A stretch of 64,000 bases of DNA from Microbulbifer variabilis ATCC 700307 (GCF_000380565.1 NZ_AQYJ01000022.1:180401-244400), one strand, 5' to 3'; positions 44,478 to 54,333 are shown, counted from the stretch's first letter. The notes: a model not told the origin generated them from the letters alone. Numbers and translations: made by a program.

Positions 44478-45153
44478 CACTCGCTTCCCGGGAGCGCATT
44501 AATAATGGCAGGTTACCGGTCAGGATATGGTGTGCGCCGCGTTTACGCCAGAGAACGGCCTCCTCTGTGGAGTTGATTTCATAAACAACCCACTGCCAAG
44601 GCCCCGGTGGTAGTTCATTGCACTCAACAAAACTGTCCCGGATCAGCAGATACTCAGGAGCAAGAGTAACAATATCTGCCGATAGACAGCGGGAGACGCA
44701 GCTGATCTGCAGTGCCACCCTGTGCCAACCCATATTGCGTGCAGCACGTAAGCTGCGACAGTCCTGGGAGAGCAGGGCGAAGGATTCGCGTTCATTACGC
44801 ATGAGGTCCAGCAGCTTTTCCACTGCTGCGGTGAAACCGATGCCGGTAATATTGGATGCGGAAATCCCTACAAACCAGTCTAGGTGGCGATGACAGCTTG
44901 CCCAGTCCACCAATTGGATAAATGAGTTGATGGGCTGGTGGTGTAGTTGTGAGTCCCTCAGTTCGTGAAAGAAGTGCACGCGCTTATCGCTGGGCAATTG
45001 CAGTGTATCGCTGTGGAAACACCAGGGTGTTCCGTCCAGGCTGAAGCGGACATCGCACTGGATTGCGCAGGCCCCCAAGTTATGGGCTGCTTCGAAGGCG
45101 GCGATTGTATTCTCCGGTTGGCGGGTCTTGTCGCCTCGGTGCGCGATTAGCAT
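44461..45153 (-). CDS. Glycerophosphodiester phosphodiesterase
   Basis: Hydrolyses glycerophosphodiesters to glycerol-3-phosphate and an alcohol (230 aa). The GDPD barrel starts with the catalytic IAHRGDKTRQPENTIAAFEA; the second catalytic region is IQCDVRFSLDGTPWCFHSD, where the usual Glu-x-Asp is Cys-Asp preceded by Gln, a departure that may affect metal binding. No signal peptide, so cytoplasmic. It is coupled to the GlpD-like gene by overlap. Confidence 0.85.
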   Translation of the reverse strand: MLIAHRGDKTRQPENTIAAFEAAHNLGACAIQCDVRFSLDGTPWCFHSDTLQLPSDKRVHFFHELRDSQLHHQPINSFIQLVDWASCHRHLDWFVGISASNITGIGFTAAVEKLLDLMRNERESFALLSQDCRSLRAARNMGWHRVALQISCVSRCLSADIVTLAPEYLLIRDSFVECNELPPGPWQWVVYEINSTEEAVLWRKRGAHHILTGNLPLLMRSREASDVYGF

Positions 45154-45835
45154 GTGAGTAAAGTCCGGAAAGCGGGTGTTATTGTCGGCTGGATTTGGGG
45201 CGAGCGGCCCCTGTCACCAATGGGTATTTCCGACCTGGGTAGGCCCCGGGTCTTACAGGAAAAATAGACTGTGCTCCAGTTGTTGCAAGCATCGTGGGGC
45301 TGAAATATTGGCGCCTGGTACCATGAGCCGGCAGTAGGGATTGAATTAGGCTGGATCGCCAACTGCAGTTTACGCAAATGTGATGGTGCTGGGGCTCTGA
45401 GAGGTATGGTGGGAAGTTTAACGCTGGCTTTGGTGCAGCTCATCTTTGAGGTGGCGCCATCTTCAATGCAAAGTATTGTCGCAGCAGGCAATGCAGTATC
45501 CGCTAGCGCCCGGATTATATTGATATTGCCCACCCGAGCTGAGTGGCGCCAGTTTGAGAAGGGAGCTAAGCGCGAGCTGTGTTTGAGACAGATTCCCACA
45601 CAGCATTTCTCCTTGGTTGCAACTGGGTTGGATGAAGGTGAACAGCAGAAGCCGCTTTCACTGGGGGCTGGAGATTGCCTCTCTGAAGTGCGACTGAAAG
45701 ATTACTCTCAATTGGTTATTACAGAGAAATAATTATCTTTCCCAAGGCTTGATTGGTAAATAAAGCCAACTGCCGCCCACTCCTAGTGTAAAATACCGCC
45801 ACCAGAATAATGAATGCCGAGTTATTCACTTTCCT
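45154..45835. other. Region without a secure gene (682 bases)
   Basis: An open frame on the plus strand (45406-45732, 108 codons, with LILPTRAEWRQFEKGAKREL) could be a small gene or remnant, but its ATG has AGAGG too close and upstream in-frame sequence carries stops. A minus-strand frame over the same bases looks like a shadow. A TAAAAT followed by ACCGCC near 45788 may be a -10 box for the chaperone gene. Confidence 0.35.
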
Positions 45836-46519
45836 ATGAAAAAGATATTCCTTGCATTGCTTTTGGCAATTTCACAGCCAGCCCTGGCTGCGATGTCTCT
45901 AAACAAAGTAATCCTTTACCTCGATGACGCTCCCAGTGCTCGGGATGACGTTGTAATCACCAACCCGGATAATGAGACTCTGTACTTACAAACAGAGATT
46001 TTCCGGGTGGATAACCCCGGGCAGGAGAATGAGCAGCGTGTAAGGGTGGTGAACCCCGATGAATTCAAGCTTCTTGTCAGCCCGGCCAAGGCTGTCCTGG
46101 CACCAGGAGAAAGAAGACGTTTCCGCCTGATGGCCTTGGATCGTGACCTGGAAGAAGAGAAAGTTTATCGGGTGACGTTTAAGCCAGTTGTCGGAAAAAT
46201 CAAAACTGAGCAAACGGCCTTAAAAATACTCGTAGCCTACCAGGCCTTGGTATTTGTGCAGCCAAGCAGCGGCCAGTATAAAGTTGAGCTTGTTGGGGAA
46301 GGAGATAGCTACAAGCTGGTTAATGATGGCAATATCAATATTGAAGTTGTTGAAGTACGTCATTGCCTCGACGATGGAAACTGTAGGAAATTGAATGTAT
46401 CGGGCCGTTTGTATGCCAGAACTAATCTCTCACTTGAGGACATCCCAAAAGATGGGGAGTTGGAAGTACTGTTACGTGGGCGCAAAAGCGAAAGGGTGCG
46501 TTTCCCTCTTAACAGTTAG
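45836..46519 (+). CDS. Periplasmic pilus chaperone (CS1/alpha type)
   Basis: 227 aa with signal peptide MKKIFLALLLAISQPALA. The mature protein has two immunoglobulin-like domains; PAKAVLAPGERRRFRLMALD and EEEKVYRVTFKPVVG are the chaperone G1-strand and F1 regions. The lack of classic PapD motifs and the partner usher type place it with the alternate (CFA/I-CS1) chaperones. It would cap pilin subunits and deliver them to the usher. It faces the pilin-usher-tip operon tail to tail, an unusual separation from its partners. Confidence 0.88.
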   Translation: MKKIFLALLLAISQPALAAMSLNKVILYLDDAPSARDDVVITNPDNETLYLQTEIFRVDNPGQENEQRVRVVNPDEFKLLVSPAKAVLAPGERRRFRLMALDRDLEEEKVYRVTFKPVVGKIKTEQTALKILVAYQALVFVQPSSGQYKVELVGEGDSYKLVNDGNINIEVVEVRHCLDDGNCRKLNVSGRLYARTNLSLEDIPKDGELEVLLRGRKSERVRFPLNS

Positions 46520-46538
46520 CCTAAATTTTTTTCGATAT

Positions 46539-46565
46539 AGCGACTAATAAAGTTAGTGGCTTTTT
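46539..46565 (+). terminator. Terminator after the chaperone gene
   Basis: AGCGACTAAT pairs imperfectly (8 of 10) with GTTAGTGGCT and is followed by five T. Confidence 0.6.
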
Positions 46566-46616
46566 ATATTTTTCTGCCTTGAGAGGTTTTATTTGACGCT
46601 GGCTCCTGTGGTAAAT

Positions 46617-47576
46617 CTACTGGCTACTAACCGTCACCGTCAAAACATCGGTATAAAACGGTTCGTTGGCATTTTCCCAGTCTGACGGGGAGACGCTGAT
46701 ATAGATTCTCGCGTTGTCAGAAATACAGGACTCATCAGTCCTGCGGGAGAAGCTACCAGGCACGTCCCCGAGTCCCCCGGGCGCTATGCCGCTGGTGCCC
46801 GTTAAGTCATCTGAGAAAGTTACTGTATAGGGTATATTTTCGCTTGATCCACCTAACTCATAACCGCTGCTTCCACCACCGCCGGTACTGCCATTACTAC
46901 TGCTAAGGTTAACGGTATAGTTGGAGAATCCGATACCGCCTACACAGAAATCTTCTGATCCCTTAATAACCTGGCCCAAAGTGATGCCTGAATTACTCAG
47001 GTCGATATCTCCCAGGTTGCGAATAGTAATATTTGGTTCTACTTCCAAGACTATGTCGAACTCTATGGTTTCTGTATCAATGGGGAAAATTAAAAAATAC
47101 TGGCTTAGTTCCATTTGAAAGCTGCCAGAGTATCGACTGGAAGATGGAGTGAGAGAACTATCTACCTCGACAGAAAGAAAAGCACCTGTATCGTTTGTGG
47201 TACCACCAAAGGAGCCGGCCAGAACTCCAGGATTTAATACCTCTGTAATGCCTCCGTTGGAAGTGAATGTTATAGAAATATCAATCTGCTCTCCGTTATC
47301 TGAGACCAGTGAAAAAGTATTGCCGTTTAGCGATGATATTTCTAGATAGTACGACCAGGCATTACCGCGTCGATGACTGCGTAAGGTGAAAGGGATATCC
47401 TTGGGGTCTGTTTCGTAATTTAAAGTATGGGATCCCCCAAGATTACAAGTGCGTAAACTACCATTACTGGAACAACTGGTCTGCGAATTCACTGGTAAGC
47501 CCAATCCCATAGCTAGGATAAGTATAAAATAAACAGGCCAAATAGCTTTTTTTAGAAGTGTTTTAGTGGTGTACAC
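46617..47576 (-). CDS. Pilus tip/minor subunit (CS1 type)
   Basis: 319 aa. The GTG at 47576 is chosen because GGAGG lies seven bases upstream and the following residues form a signal peptide (AIWPVYFILILAMGLGLPV). The mature part begins with cysteines (TSCSSNGSLRTCNLGG). The C-terminal half, from about ITIRNLGDIDLS, resembles the major pilin: FCVGGIGFSNYTVNL matches FCVAGFGFSKFSITF. So it has an adhesin-like N-terminal half joined to a pilin domain, as in CooD/CfaE tip proteins. It overlaps the usher gene end by 14 bases. Confidence 0.82.
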   Translation of the reverse strand: MYTTKTLLKKAIWPVYFILILAMGLGLPVNSQTSCSSNGSLRTCNLGGSHTLNYETDPKDIPFTLRSHRRGNAWSYYLEISSLNGNTFSLVSDNGEQIDISITFTSNGGITEVLNPGVLAGSFGGTTNDTGAFLSVEVDSSLTPSSSRYSGSFQMELSQYFLIFPIDTETIEFDIVLEVEPNITIRNLGDIDLSNSGITLGQVIKGSEDFCVGGIGFSNYTVNLSSSNGSTGGGGSSGYELGGSSENIPYTVTFSDDLTGTSGIAPGGLGDVPGSFSRRTDESCISDNARIYISVSPSDWENANEPFYTDVLTVTVSSQ

Positions 47577-50082
47577 CTTTTGCCTCCGAGGTGTATTCGA
47601 TTTGGCAAAGAGCCCGAGATTGCTCAATGGTGCCTAGATTTAGCCAGTTTTCCCCACCGGATTGGATTTTTATAGGGATGCGGCAGTTACTCCAGGTAAT
47701 TTCCTGGGAGGTTAGAGTTTGCTGGTCGCCACTCACTTCCAGTTGGAAAACGCCATATTGGTCGGTAACAGTATTGTGGTCGCCGATGAAAACCTGAATG
47801 TTGGCTATTCCTATACCTTCATCGCTTAGTCGGCCTAAAACCAGTGTTTGGGGCAAGATCTGGTAGCTCGCTGAACTTACGTTGCCGGGATAAAGGGTGA
47901 CAGTTTCACTTCTCTCGCGAAAATCAAAGAAGCCTTGTTCAAGCGGGCGCAGTGACAAATCGTAGCTTTTAAAAGCCGGTAGATTAATAACGGATTTGTT
48001 ACCACCCTTGGCATAGCCGCGCCGAACACCATTCACCAGTACTTCAAAATCCTGTTGATCACTTCCTTCAATATCGACAATAACTGCGCTTTCCAATGCC
48101 CTTTCGCCTCCCCAGGCCAGCTCTCGTTCTGTGGAAATCAAGTTGGTGCTAAAGCCTCCCAGATAATTAATGGCATCACCCTGATCATCATGAGTAAAAC
48201 CGACAGTAGCATTTGCATAGCCCATATGTCCCGCCAGGTGGGTACGGCTTTCCAGGTAATTTGCCCCCGGTGCTTTTTCAATAAAGAGTTTCTGCTCAAA
48301 CTCTGGTGCCCATAAGTCACGGTCACGCCAGCGGGTATGAAAAGCCAACCGTTCCCCGTCTGTTCCGCTATCACTATTTTCACTGTGTAAATTAGCGGTG
48401 TGCTGCCAGTGCTTTGATCGCAGGCGGAACTCGATACCAAGGTTGGAATATTGCAGCCCATCTGCTTTGCCGTAGGAGAAGCTGGCATTGCCTAGCCAAT
48501 TTGCGTTTTGAAAGAAAGTGCGGCGAAACTCCAGGGTTGTTAGTTTACGTGCTCCATCGGCAGTGTTATCCAAAGTGAAATCACTGGGTAATAGATTTTG
48601 AGCTTTGTCCCGCTCGCTATGGCGCAGGGAAAGATGCCCACCCAGAATACCGCTTTGTAAGCTAAAGCTGCGCTGGGAATACCCTCCGGGTAAAAGCTGA
48701 TAGTTGTTATCGAAAGGTAGTTGATCTTTTGCTGGAAGCTTGGCCTCCATCGCACTTATGGTGGCAAAAGGCGTTTTTATTAGAGCTTGAAAACGGTGGC
48801 CATTACGGCCTTCACTGGTAGTAACCAGGCTTGGGGAAAATTCCAGATATTGCCCCACCCAGCGCAGGCCAACCTCTGCCAGTTGTTGCTTCTCTGTGGT
48901 AGCTACTGAAGCGAATAGTCCTGTGCCGGTTGAAAGGCGGCGCGCAATCGAGCCTTGAACCAGTCCTTCATCATAATACTCGGGCAAAGTGCCGGTATTG
49001 TAGGGTAGAGTGGGTAGTCCTGCTTGGAAGCTCCACAACCACTCTCCCGGAGCCGGCAGCAACGAGTCCTTGGCAAAAAATTCTGTGTGCTGGCTGAGTG
49101 CTCGCCCAGTCTCATCATATGTACGAATCTCCACTTCATAGGCACCATGCGGCATAGTGGAGGTATTTAATAAACGGTTACCTGCCTCCAATAGTTCTGT
49201 GTGAACCAGGCGCTTATCCCGATAGACTTCAACCCGCCCGCGTACTGGCATATTAATTTCCAGTGGGGCTCCTTGCTGGTATTTAATATCGGTACGGCTT
49301 CGCTGGGAGTTTCGCAACTCCAAGCCGTATATAGTCTCTTTAGACTTAAAAAAATTAAGCCCACCTTGTGGCTGCAATAACCCTATTGAATAGGCCTGCC
49401 CACGAAAATCCCTGCTCCAGTGCAAGTTATGAAGCCGGCCACCCTGTTCTGTTGCGTTGGACCAGAGGCTGTGCAGCGCGCTCTCACCAAAACTGATAAT
49501 GGTATTGCCGCTCAATGTTGCCTGGTAACTATTTGGGCCCCAATCACTTTCGACACCACTCCAGGTGCCACTTAGATTCTGAATTACAGAGAAGTCACTA
49601 CTGGCAGCCGGTAAGTAAGGGTCTTTAATCGCTGCCTGCAGAGGCAACAGCTCGGGTGCAAAAAACAAATCAAGCCGAAAACGCTCTTCGTCATAGATAA
49701 CTGCGAACTCCTCAGGCAGCAGGTATCCACAGTTCACTTGTCTAGCCGAGTGACAGATATATTGTGTATTTTTGGACTGGCTTGTTCCCAGTAAAGTGAG
49801 TACCCGTTCGGGGTCATTCACTTCTGGCAGAAGGACGAGTACAGATTCGGGGGAATCAAAGCGGATACGGTTAGACTCTACTGAAACCTGCGCGGCCCCA
49901 ATTTCCTTACCACCGTAATAGAGATCAACCACAAGATGTTCGGAGACTAGCAGCGCATCAAACCCTTCCGGCGCTGATGTTTCCAGCAAGAAGGTAGCCG
50001 CTGTTGCCGCTAGGGCATCAGATTGAAGGGCTTGCGCCAAGCAAAAAGCCAGCGCCAGCCCTCTCGGGTGACGTCCTGCCAT
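47563..50082 (-). CDS. Outer-membrane usher for CS1-type pili
   Basis: 839 aa. Signal peptide at the N terminus (ALAFCLAQALQSDALA). The N-terminal domain has LLVSEHLVVDLYYGGKEIG and the barrel contains many alternating strands (for example GLQYSNLGIEFRLRSKHW). GAYEVEIRTYDETGRALSQ is the plug/TcfC-type segment, and VLGRLSDEGIGIANIQVFIG lies in the C-terminal domain. This is the CfaC/CooC usher class, which receives chaperone-subunit complexes and builds the fibre. It lies between the pilin (upstream) and the tip gene (downstream, overlapping). Confidence 0.9.
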   Translation of the reverse strand: MAGRHPRGLALAFCLAQALQSDALAATAATFLLETSAPEGFDALLVSEHLVVDLYYGGKEIGAAQVSVESNRIRFDSPESVLVLLPEVNDPERVLTLLGTSQSKNTQYICHSARQVNCGYLLPEEFAVIYDEERFRLDLFFAPELLPLQAAIKDPYLPAASSDFSVIQNLSGTWSGVESDWGPNSYQATLSGNTIISFGESALHSLWSNATEQGGRLHNLHWSRDFRGQAYSIGLLQPQGGLNFFKSKETIYGLELRNSQRSRTDIKYQQGAPLEINMPVRGRVEVYRDKRLVHTELLEAGNRLLNTSTMPHGAYEVEIRTYDETGRALSQHTEFFAKDSLLPAPGEWLWSFQAGLPTLPYNTGTLPEYYDEGLVQGSIARRLSTGTGLFASVATTEKQQLAEVGLRWVGQYLEFSPSLVTTSEGRNGHRFQALIKTPFATISAMEAKLPAKDQLPFDNNYQLLPGGYSQRSFSLQSGILGGHLSLRHSERDKAQNLLPSDFTLDNTADGARKLTTLEFRRTFFQNANWLGNASFSYGKADGLQYSNLGIEFRLRSKHWQHTANLHSENSDSGTDGERLAFHTRWRDRDLWAPEFEQKLFIEKAPGANYLESRTHLAGHMGYANATVGFTHDDQGDAINYLGGFSTNLISTERELAWGGERALESAVIVDIEGSDQQDFEVLVNGVRRGYAKGGNKSVINLPAFKSYDLSLRPLEQGFFDFRERSETVTLYPGNVSSASYQILPQTLVLGRLSDEGIGIANIQVFIGDHNTVTDQYGVFQLEVSGDQQTLTSQEITWSNCRIPIKIQSGGENWLNLGTIEQSRALCQIEYTSEAKGVHH

Positions 50083-50126
50083 AAGGAGCTGTCGGAGCAG
50101 TTGCTAGAGTCCAACTGCCCTCTAAA

Positions 50127-50651
50127 TTACTCGGAAGCTACGGTAATTTCGAGAATATCAGTGTAAGTTGTGCCATTTAGCACATCGGGCTGCTGCCATT
50201 CATTTTGATCCACAGTTACTTGGAAATGAGCATTGTCTGAGCCACAGGAAGCAGCCTGTCTATCCAAGTTGGTAACGGGAGTACCGCTTGTTACTTCCTG
50301 ATAGAGATTAGAGGTGTCGTTTACGAAGCCAACGCTATAACCGACATCTATACCATTCCCCTTCAGGTTAAATGCAGTATCACTGTCAGTGTTATCACTT
50401 TGAAATGTGATACTAAATTTTGAGAAGCCGAAGCCGGCCACACAAAAGGTATCGTCACCTTCTGCGCTGTCACCAAGATCGTCAACTGTAATTAGGATGT
50501 CTTCGACTCCACTAATTTCAATTGCAGGGGTAATGCTCAGGGTGATTGTACTATCTGCACTAGCGCCAGCAGCCATTGAGGTCGTTGAAGCGCTGAAGAG
50601 TAAGCCTGCTGCGACTGCAGAGACCAGAGAACGAACTACATTTTTTTTCAT
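50127..50651 (-). CDS. CS1-type major pilin
   Basis: 174 aa with signal peptide ending SMAA. The mature subunit begins with hydrophobic alternation suited to donor-strand exchange (STITLSITPAIEIS). FCVAGFGFSKFSITF and the second cysteine in AASCGSDNAHF suggest one disulfide. YTDILEITVASE is a typical pilin C terminus. It is first in the pilin-usher-tip operon, as expected for the most abundant subunit. Confidence 0.85.
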   Translation of the reverse strand: MKKNVVRSLVSAVAAGLLFSASTTSMAAGASADSTITLSITPAIEISGVEDILITVDDLGDSAEGDDTFCVAGFGFSKFSITFQSDNTDSDTAFNLKGNGIDVGYSVGFVNDTSNLYQEVTSGTPVTNLDRQAASCGSDNAHFQVTVDQNEWQQPDVLNGTTYTDILEITVASE

Positions 50652-50878
50652 GGCCTATCTTCCTGAGCCGTTGATTTATCATTTTGAGGAAAAGTTGCTC
50701 ACGGAAATCCCTGCACAATAAGGGCTATTGCGTTAGTCAAGCTATTCCATGTTTATGGCGGCAATCATACTTTTTTCGTGAATCAAGTCACGTCAATTGT
50801 GTACTTTATTTGAGCTATGGCACGAAAAGCATCTTTTTGTTGAAAAAATACCGCCTGGGCCCAGGGGCAAGCCAGCGC

Positions 50879-50884
50879 TATAAT
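50879..50884 (+). promoter_or_regulatory. Probable -10 box for gltX
   Basis: TATAAT followed by CCCGCGCC, 45 bases before the gltX ATG. No clear -35 box. Confidence 0.45.
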
Positions 50885-50928
50885 CCCGCGCCTTAACAGT
50901 CCTTTATCTATCTTCTATCAGGTTTGTC

Positions 50929-52404
50929 ATGACCGTAAGAACCCGAATTGCACCTTCACCAACCGGTGATCCCCATGTTGGTACTGCCTATATCGCTCTC
51001 TTCAACCAGTGTTTTGCCCGCGCACAGGGTGGCCAGTTTGTACTTCGTATTGAAGATACCGATCAGCAGCGCAGCACCCCGGAATCCGAGAAAGCGATTC
51101 TCGACAGCTTGCGCTGGTTGGGTTTGGATTGGCAGGAAGGGCCCGATGTAGGAGGTCCCCACGGCCCCTACCGCCAGAGCGAACGCGGTGATATCTACAA
51201 AACTTACTGCGACGAGCTGGTACAGAAAGGACATGCCTTCCACTGTTACCGTACTGCGGAAGAACTGGAGCAGCTGCGTGAAGGATTGCGCGAAGCAGGG
51301 CGCACTTCACTGAAGCCCAGCGACCTCGCCCTGCCGGAAGAAGAGGTAGAGAAGCGCCGCGCCGCCGGAGCGCCTTATGTTGTGCGCATGAATGTGCCTG
51401 AGAGCGGCACTTGTGTAGTGGAAGACCTGCTGCGCGGTACTATCGAGATTGACTGGGCCCAGGTAGATGCCCAGATTTTGCTCAAGTCCGATGGAATGCC
51501 CACTTACCACCTGGCGAATGTGGTAGATGATCACCTGATGGAGATCACCCATGTACTTCGTGGTGAAGAGTGGATTAACTCTGCGCCCAAGCACAAGCTG
51601 CTGTATGAATACTTTGGGTGGGAAATGCCGGTGCTCTGCCACTTACCGCTGTTGCGCAACCCGGACAAGACCAAGCTGTCCAAGCGTAAGAACCCCACCT
51701 CTATCCTCTATTACCAGCGCGCCGGCTTTATGCCTGAAGCCCTGCTGAACTATCTGGGCCGCATGGGCTGGTCCATGCCGGATGAGCGTGAGAAGTTCTC
51801 CCTCGAAGAGATGCTGGAACACTTCGACATCCAGCGTGTCTCCCTGGGCGGCCCGGTATTCGATGTGGAGAAGCTGTCCTGGCTGAATGGCCTGTGGATT
51901 CGCGAGCTGGAAAACGAGCAGCTCGCCGATCGCCTCACCGAGTGGATGTTTAACCGTGACAATCTGCTCAAGGTGCTGCCACAGGCCAAAGAGCGTATGG
52001 AGACCTTCGGAGATTTTGCTCCTCTGGTTAGCTTCCTCGCCTCCGGCAAATTGCCCCTGACCGAAGAGAGCTTCAACGGTAACAAGCTACCCCTGGATGA
52101 CCAGAAGAAACTGCTGCAATTTGCCCTGTGGCGCCTCGAAGCCCTGCGTGCTTGGGATAAGGACAGTATCTTCCAGGCAGTGAAAGCCCTGTCCACAGCC
52201 ATGGAAATCAAGCTGAAAGACTTCAACGCCCCACTGTTTGTCGCCATCAGCGGCACCACCGCCTCCTTCTCTGTGATGGAAGCCATGGTACTCCTGGGCC
52301 CCGACCTCAGTCGCGCCCGCCTGCGTCAGGCAATCGACGTACTGGGCGGCGCCGGGAAGAAGGTGCTGAAGCGCTGGGAAAAGGAGTACGCTGGGCTCAA
52401 TTAA
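50929..52404 (+). CDS. gltX: Glutamyl-tRNA synthetase
   Basis: Class I aminoacyl-tRNA synthetase (491 aa) charging tRNA-Glu. The HIGH-type motif is [18 protein letters not shown] at residues 8-25. [10 protein letters not shown] and [20 protein letters not shown] are the substrate pocket. The KMSKS-type loop is [10 protein letters not shown]. The C-terminal helical anticodon-binding domain covers about 330-491. Length is normal. tRNA-Ala follows with its own promoter. Confidence 0.97.
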   Translation: MTVRTRIAPSPTGDPHVGTAYIALFNQCFARAQGGQFVLRIEDTDQQRSTPESEKAILDSLRWLGLDWQEGPDVGGPHGPYRQSERGDIYKTYCDELVQKGHAFHCYRTAEELEQLREGLREAGRTSLKPSDLALPEEEVEKRRAAGAPYVVRMNVPESGTCVVEDLLRGTIEIDWAQVDAQILLKSDGMPTYHLANVVDDHLMEITHVLRGEEWINSAPKHKLLYEYFGWEMPVLCHLPLLRNPDKTKLSKRKNPTSILYYQRAGFMPEALLNYLGRMGWSMPDEREKFSLEEMLEHFDIQRVSLGGPVFDVEKLSWLNGLWIRELENEQLADRLTEWMFNRDNLLKVLPQAKERMETFGDFAPLVSFLASGKLPLTEESFNGNKLPLDDQKKLLQFALWRLEALRAWDKDSIFQAVKALSTAMEIKLKDFNAPLFVAISGTTASFSVMEAMVLLGPDLSRARLRQAIDVLGGAGKKVLKRWEKEYAGLN

Positions 52405-52497
52405 GGCTTTGCTGCCTTCATAGCCCTTGGAATTGACAGCTTCTAAGGGCGTCCATTGTTGGCAGCTAACTAATTGATTAAAAAGTTATTTTTTCTG

Positions 52498-52525
52498 TTG
52501 ACAGGCGCCTAAACCTTGCTAAAAT
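52498..52525 (+). promoter_or_regulatory. Promoter of tRNA-Ala
   Basis: TTGACA (52498-52503), 16-base spacer, TAAAAT (52520-52525), followed by a GC-rich GCGCC discriminator, about 40 bases before the tRNA. Confidence 0.8.
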
Positions 52526-52564
52526 GCGCCCCGCTTTCGACGGAAACGTCAGGCAGCAGAATTT

Positions 52565-52640
52565 GGGGCTATAGCTCAGCTGGGAGAGCGCCTGCCTTGC
52601 ACGCAGGAGGTCAGCGGTTCGATCCCGCTTAGCTCCACCA
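52565..52640 (+). tRNA. tRNA-Ala (anticodon TGC)
   Basis: 76 bases. GGGGCTA pairs with TAGCTCC in the acceptor stem. The D-arm is AGCTCAGCTGGGAGAGC, the anticodon stem CCTGC/GCAGG holds loop TTGCACG with anticodon TGC, and the T-arm carries GGTTCGATCC. CCA is encoded. A strong promoter lies upstream. No second copy of its 3' end was found in the window. Confidence 0.97.
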
Positions 52641-52743
52641 AATTTCCCTTGTCTATCAAGGGGTTGTGGAAGAAGAGAAATTGACTTCTGCAAGGTGTAC
52701 ACAAACTGTACATAAACCCGCACACAAACTTGCGGGGATGAAA

Positions 52744-52769
52744 AAAGGGCCTTAAAGGCCCTTTTTTTT
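52744..52769 (+). terminator. Terminator downstream of tRNA-Ala
   Basis: AAAGGGCCTT pairs with AAGGCCCTTT and is followed by eight T in total, about 100 bases after the tRNA. Confidence 0.88.
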
Positions 52770-53143
52770 GTCTCAAATTTCTCTTTTAAAAGTCCCTCTT
52801 TATCCTTCCGCTGATTTTGGCAAATGCTAATTTTCACTTAATCATACCTTGCGGGTTGTCATGGACTTTCTTGGGAAAATAGAAGGTAGTTCTCTTTCTC
52901 TTCAAACATACCTGAAGACCATGATGATCAGTAAATTTAACGAGTGATATATATATGTATAAGTACTGATATATTAAAGAGTTTTGCAGTATCCAATTAA
53001 TTACGATAGTGCCAATCAAGGGTGTCTAGTTTATTCACAAAGTTGCATCTCTTAGTCGGTAAAAAATAATTTTGGGGATATAAAGCAAAGTGGTATAAAG
53101 AAGCTCTTCTTGAATATGTTGTTATGCAAGTTAAGGATTGACT
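52770..53143. other. Gene-free AT-rich region
   Basis: About 370 AT-rich bases at the edge of the accessory stretch. Nothing recognised apart from AAGGA before the ATG at 53144. Confidence 0.4.
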
Positions 53144-53710
53144 ATGCGAATTGCTTGCTTAGGGTGGGGTTCTCTTATTTGGAAGCCAGATAATTTACAA
53201 CTTTCATCTGATTGGGCCAGCGATGGACCGAATCTACCTATAGAATTTGCTCGAGAATCTGCTGATGGTCGAATGACATTAGTATTGGTCGACAATGCCA
53301 TACAATCACCTACGTTGTGGGCGATGCTAAGCGCAACAGATATTGATACAGCTATATCTGATTTAGCTAAGCGTGAAAAGATTTCTGAAAAGAATAAAAA
53401 ATATTCAATTGGGTATTGGGAGTCTTACTCGTGCACTTCACATGGGAAGTATTCTGATGAAATATCCAAATGGGCAATAGAAAAAGGATTAGATGGTGTG
53501 GTGTGGACTAACTTGAAATATGGATTTCAAACTGCTCGAAACCAGATCCCTACGTCAGATGAAGTCATAAAACATCTTAAAGAACTGCCTATTGAGAAAA
53601 AAAGAAAAGCAGAAGAGTATGTTCGAAAAACACCACTCCAAGTGCGAACCAATTATAGAAATGTAATAGAAAATAAATTGGGCTGGTTTCCGGTTAGTGG
53701 TAATGCATAA
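53144..53710 (+). CDS. Gamma-glutamylcyclotransferase-fold-like protein
   Basis: 188 aa. The N terminus IACLGWGSLIWKPDNLQL and LPIEFARESADGRMTLV resemble the GGCT-like fold, where a Gly-rich YGSL-type loop binds the substrate; here it is GWGSL. No signal peptide. The ATG at 53144 is preferred over a TTG two codons earlier because AAGGA is better spaced. Strongly AT-rich codon use compared with gltX suggests acquisition. The function is unassigned; small-molecule or peptide-crosslink chemistry is only a fold-based guess. Confidence 0.6.
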   Translation: MRIACLGWGSLIWKPDNLQLSSDWASDGPNLPIEFARESADGRMTLVLVDNAIQSPTLWAMLSATDIDTAISDLAKREKISEKNKKYSIGYWESYSCTSHGKYSDEISKWAIEKGLDGVVWTNLKYGFQTARNQIPTSDEVIKHLKELPIEKKRKAEEYVRKTPLQVRTNYRNVIENKLGWFPVSGNA

Positions 53711-53785
53711 CTAAGCTATCAATTAAACTGCTTTGGGCTACGATCTGAAGAAATATTATGATAGCTATATAACTCAGGAAATGAA

Positions 53786-54190
53786 ATGACTCAAGAAGCA
53801 TCAATTTATGACATTCTAAGAGATGCAGAGAGCGAAATAAAAAAGCAATTAATTTATTGTATTCCACTCCTTTTTTTAGCTGGCTCACTTCCAATTATGG
53901 CGTGGTATTCTTTTCTTATTCCAAATGATGAGCCCTCTGATATCTGGTTTCAAAGAAGTGGTTCACTTATGGTCCTTTTCGCCGTTTGGGCAGAATATAA
54001 CCTTATGAAGGTAAATGAACACATAAATCTTTCTGGAAGTTCTTACAGTCAGCAGTCAGTTTTAGCTGAGCGGTACAAAACTATATACAATATTGCACAA
54101 TATTCTGCAGCAGTATTGGCAATATTAGGTACCTTTATCTGGGGGTATGGAGATGTATTCAATAAAATTATAATAAGTATAACTGGCTAA
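53786..54190 (+). CDS. Small integral membrane protein
   Basis: 134 aa with three hydrophobic segments (LLFLAGSLPIMAWYSFLI near 27-45, SGSLMVLFAVWAEYNL near 60-75, YSAAVLAILGTFIWGYG near 105-122). AGGAA precedes the ATG. No family recognised. AT-rich like its neighbours and probably part of the same accessory block. Confidence 0.65.
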   Translation: MTQEASIYDILRDAESEIKKQLIYCIPLLFLAGSLPIMAWYSFLIPNDEPSDIWFQRSGSLMVLFAVWAEYNLMKVNEHINLSGSSYSQQSVLAERYKTIYNIAQYSAAVLAILGTFIWGYGDVFNKIIISITG

Positions 54191-54333
54191 TTTATCCTCT
54201 ATTAGCTATCTATTGGGTAGATTACCGTGTGTGTTTTATACATGGAACAGATTTACTAAAATTTTGTACGTAATATTGTCAATATAATTCTCAGCCTGTG
54301 GCGCTACTTATTATTGGGGAGTAAGAATTAAAA

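Noticed and set aside
45147..45599. 150-codon minus-strand frame between the phosphodiesterase and the chaperone
   Set aside because: Composition unlike a real protein, rich in Pro and Thr without motifs, and opposite another weak frame.
52565..52640. tRNA-Ala as the attachment site of the accessory block or prophage
   Set aside because: No second copy of the tRNA 3' end was seen in the window near either integrase.
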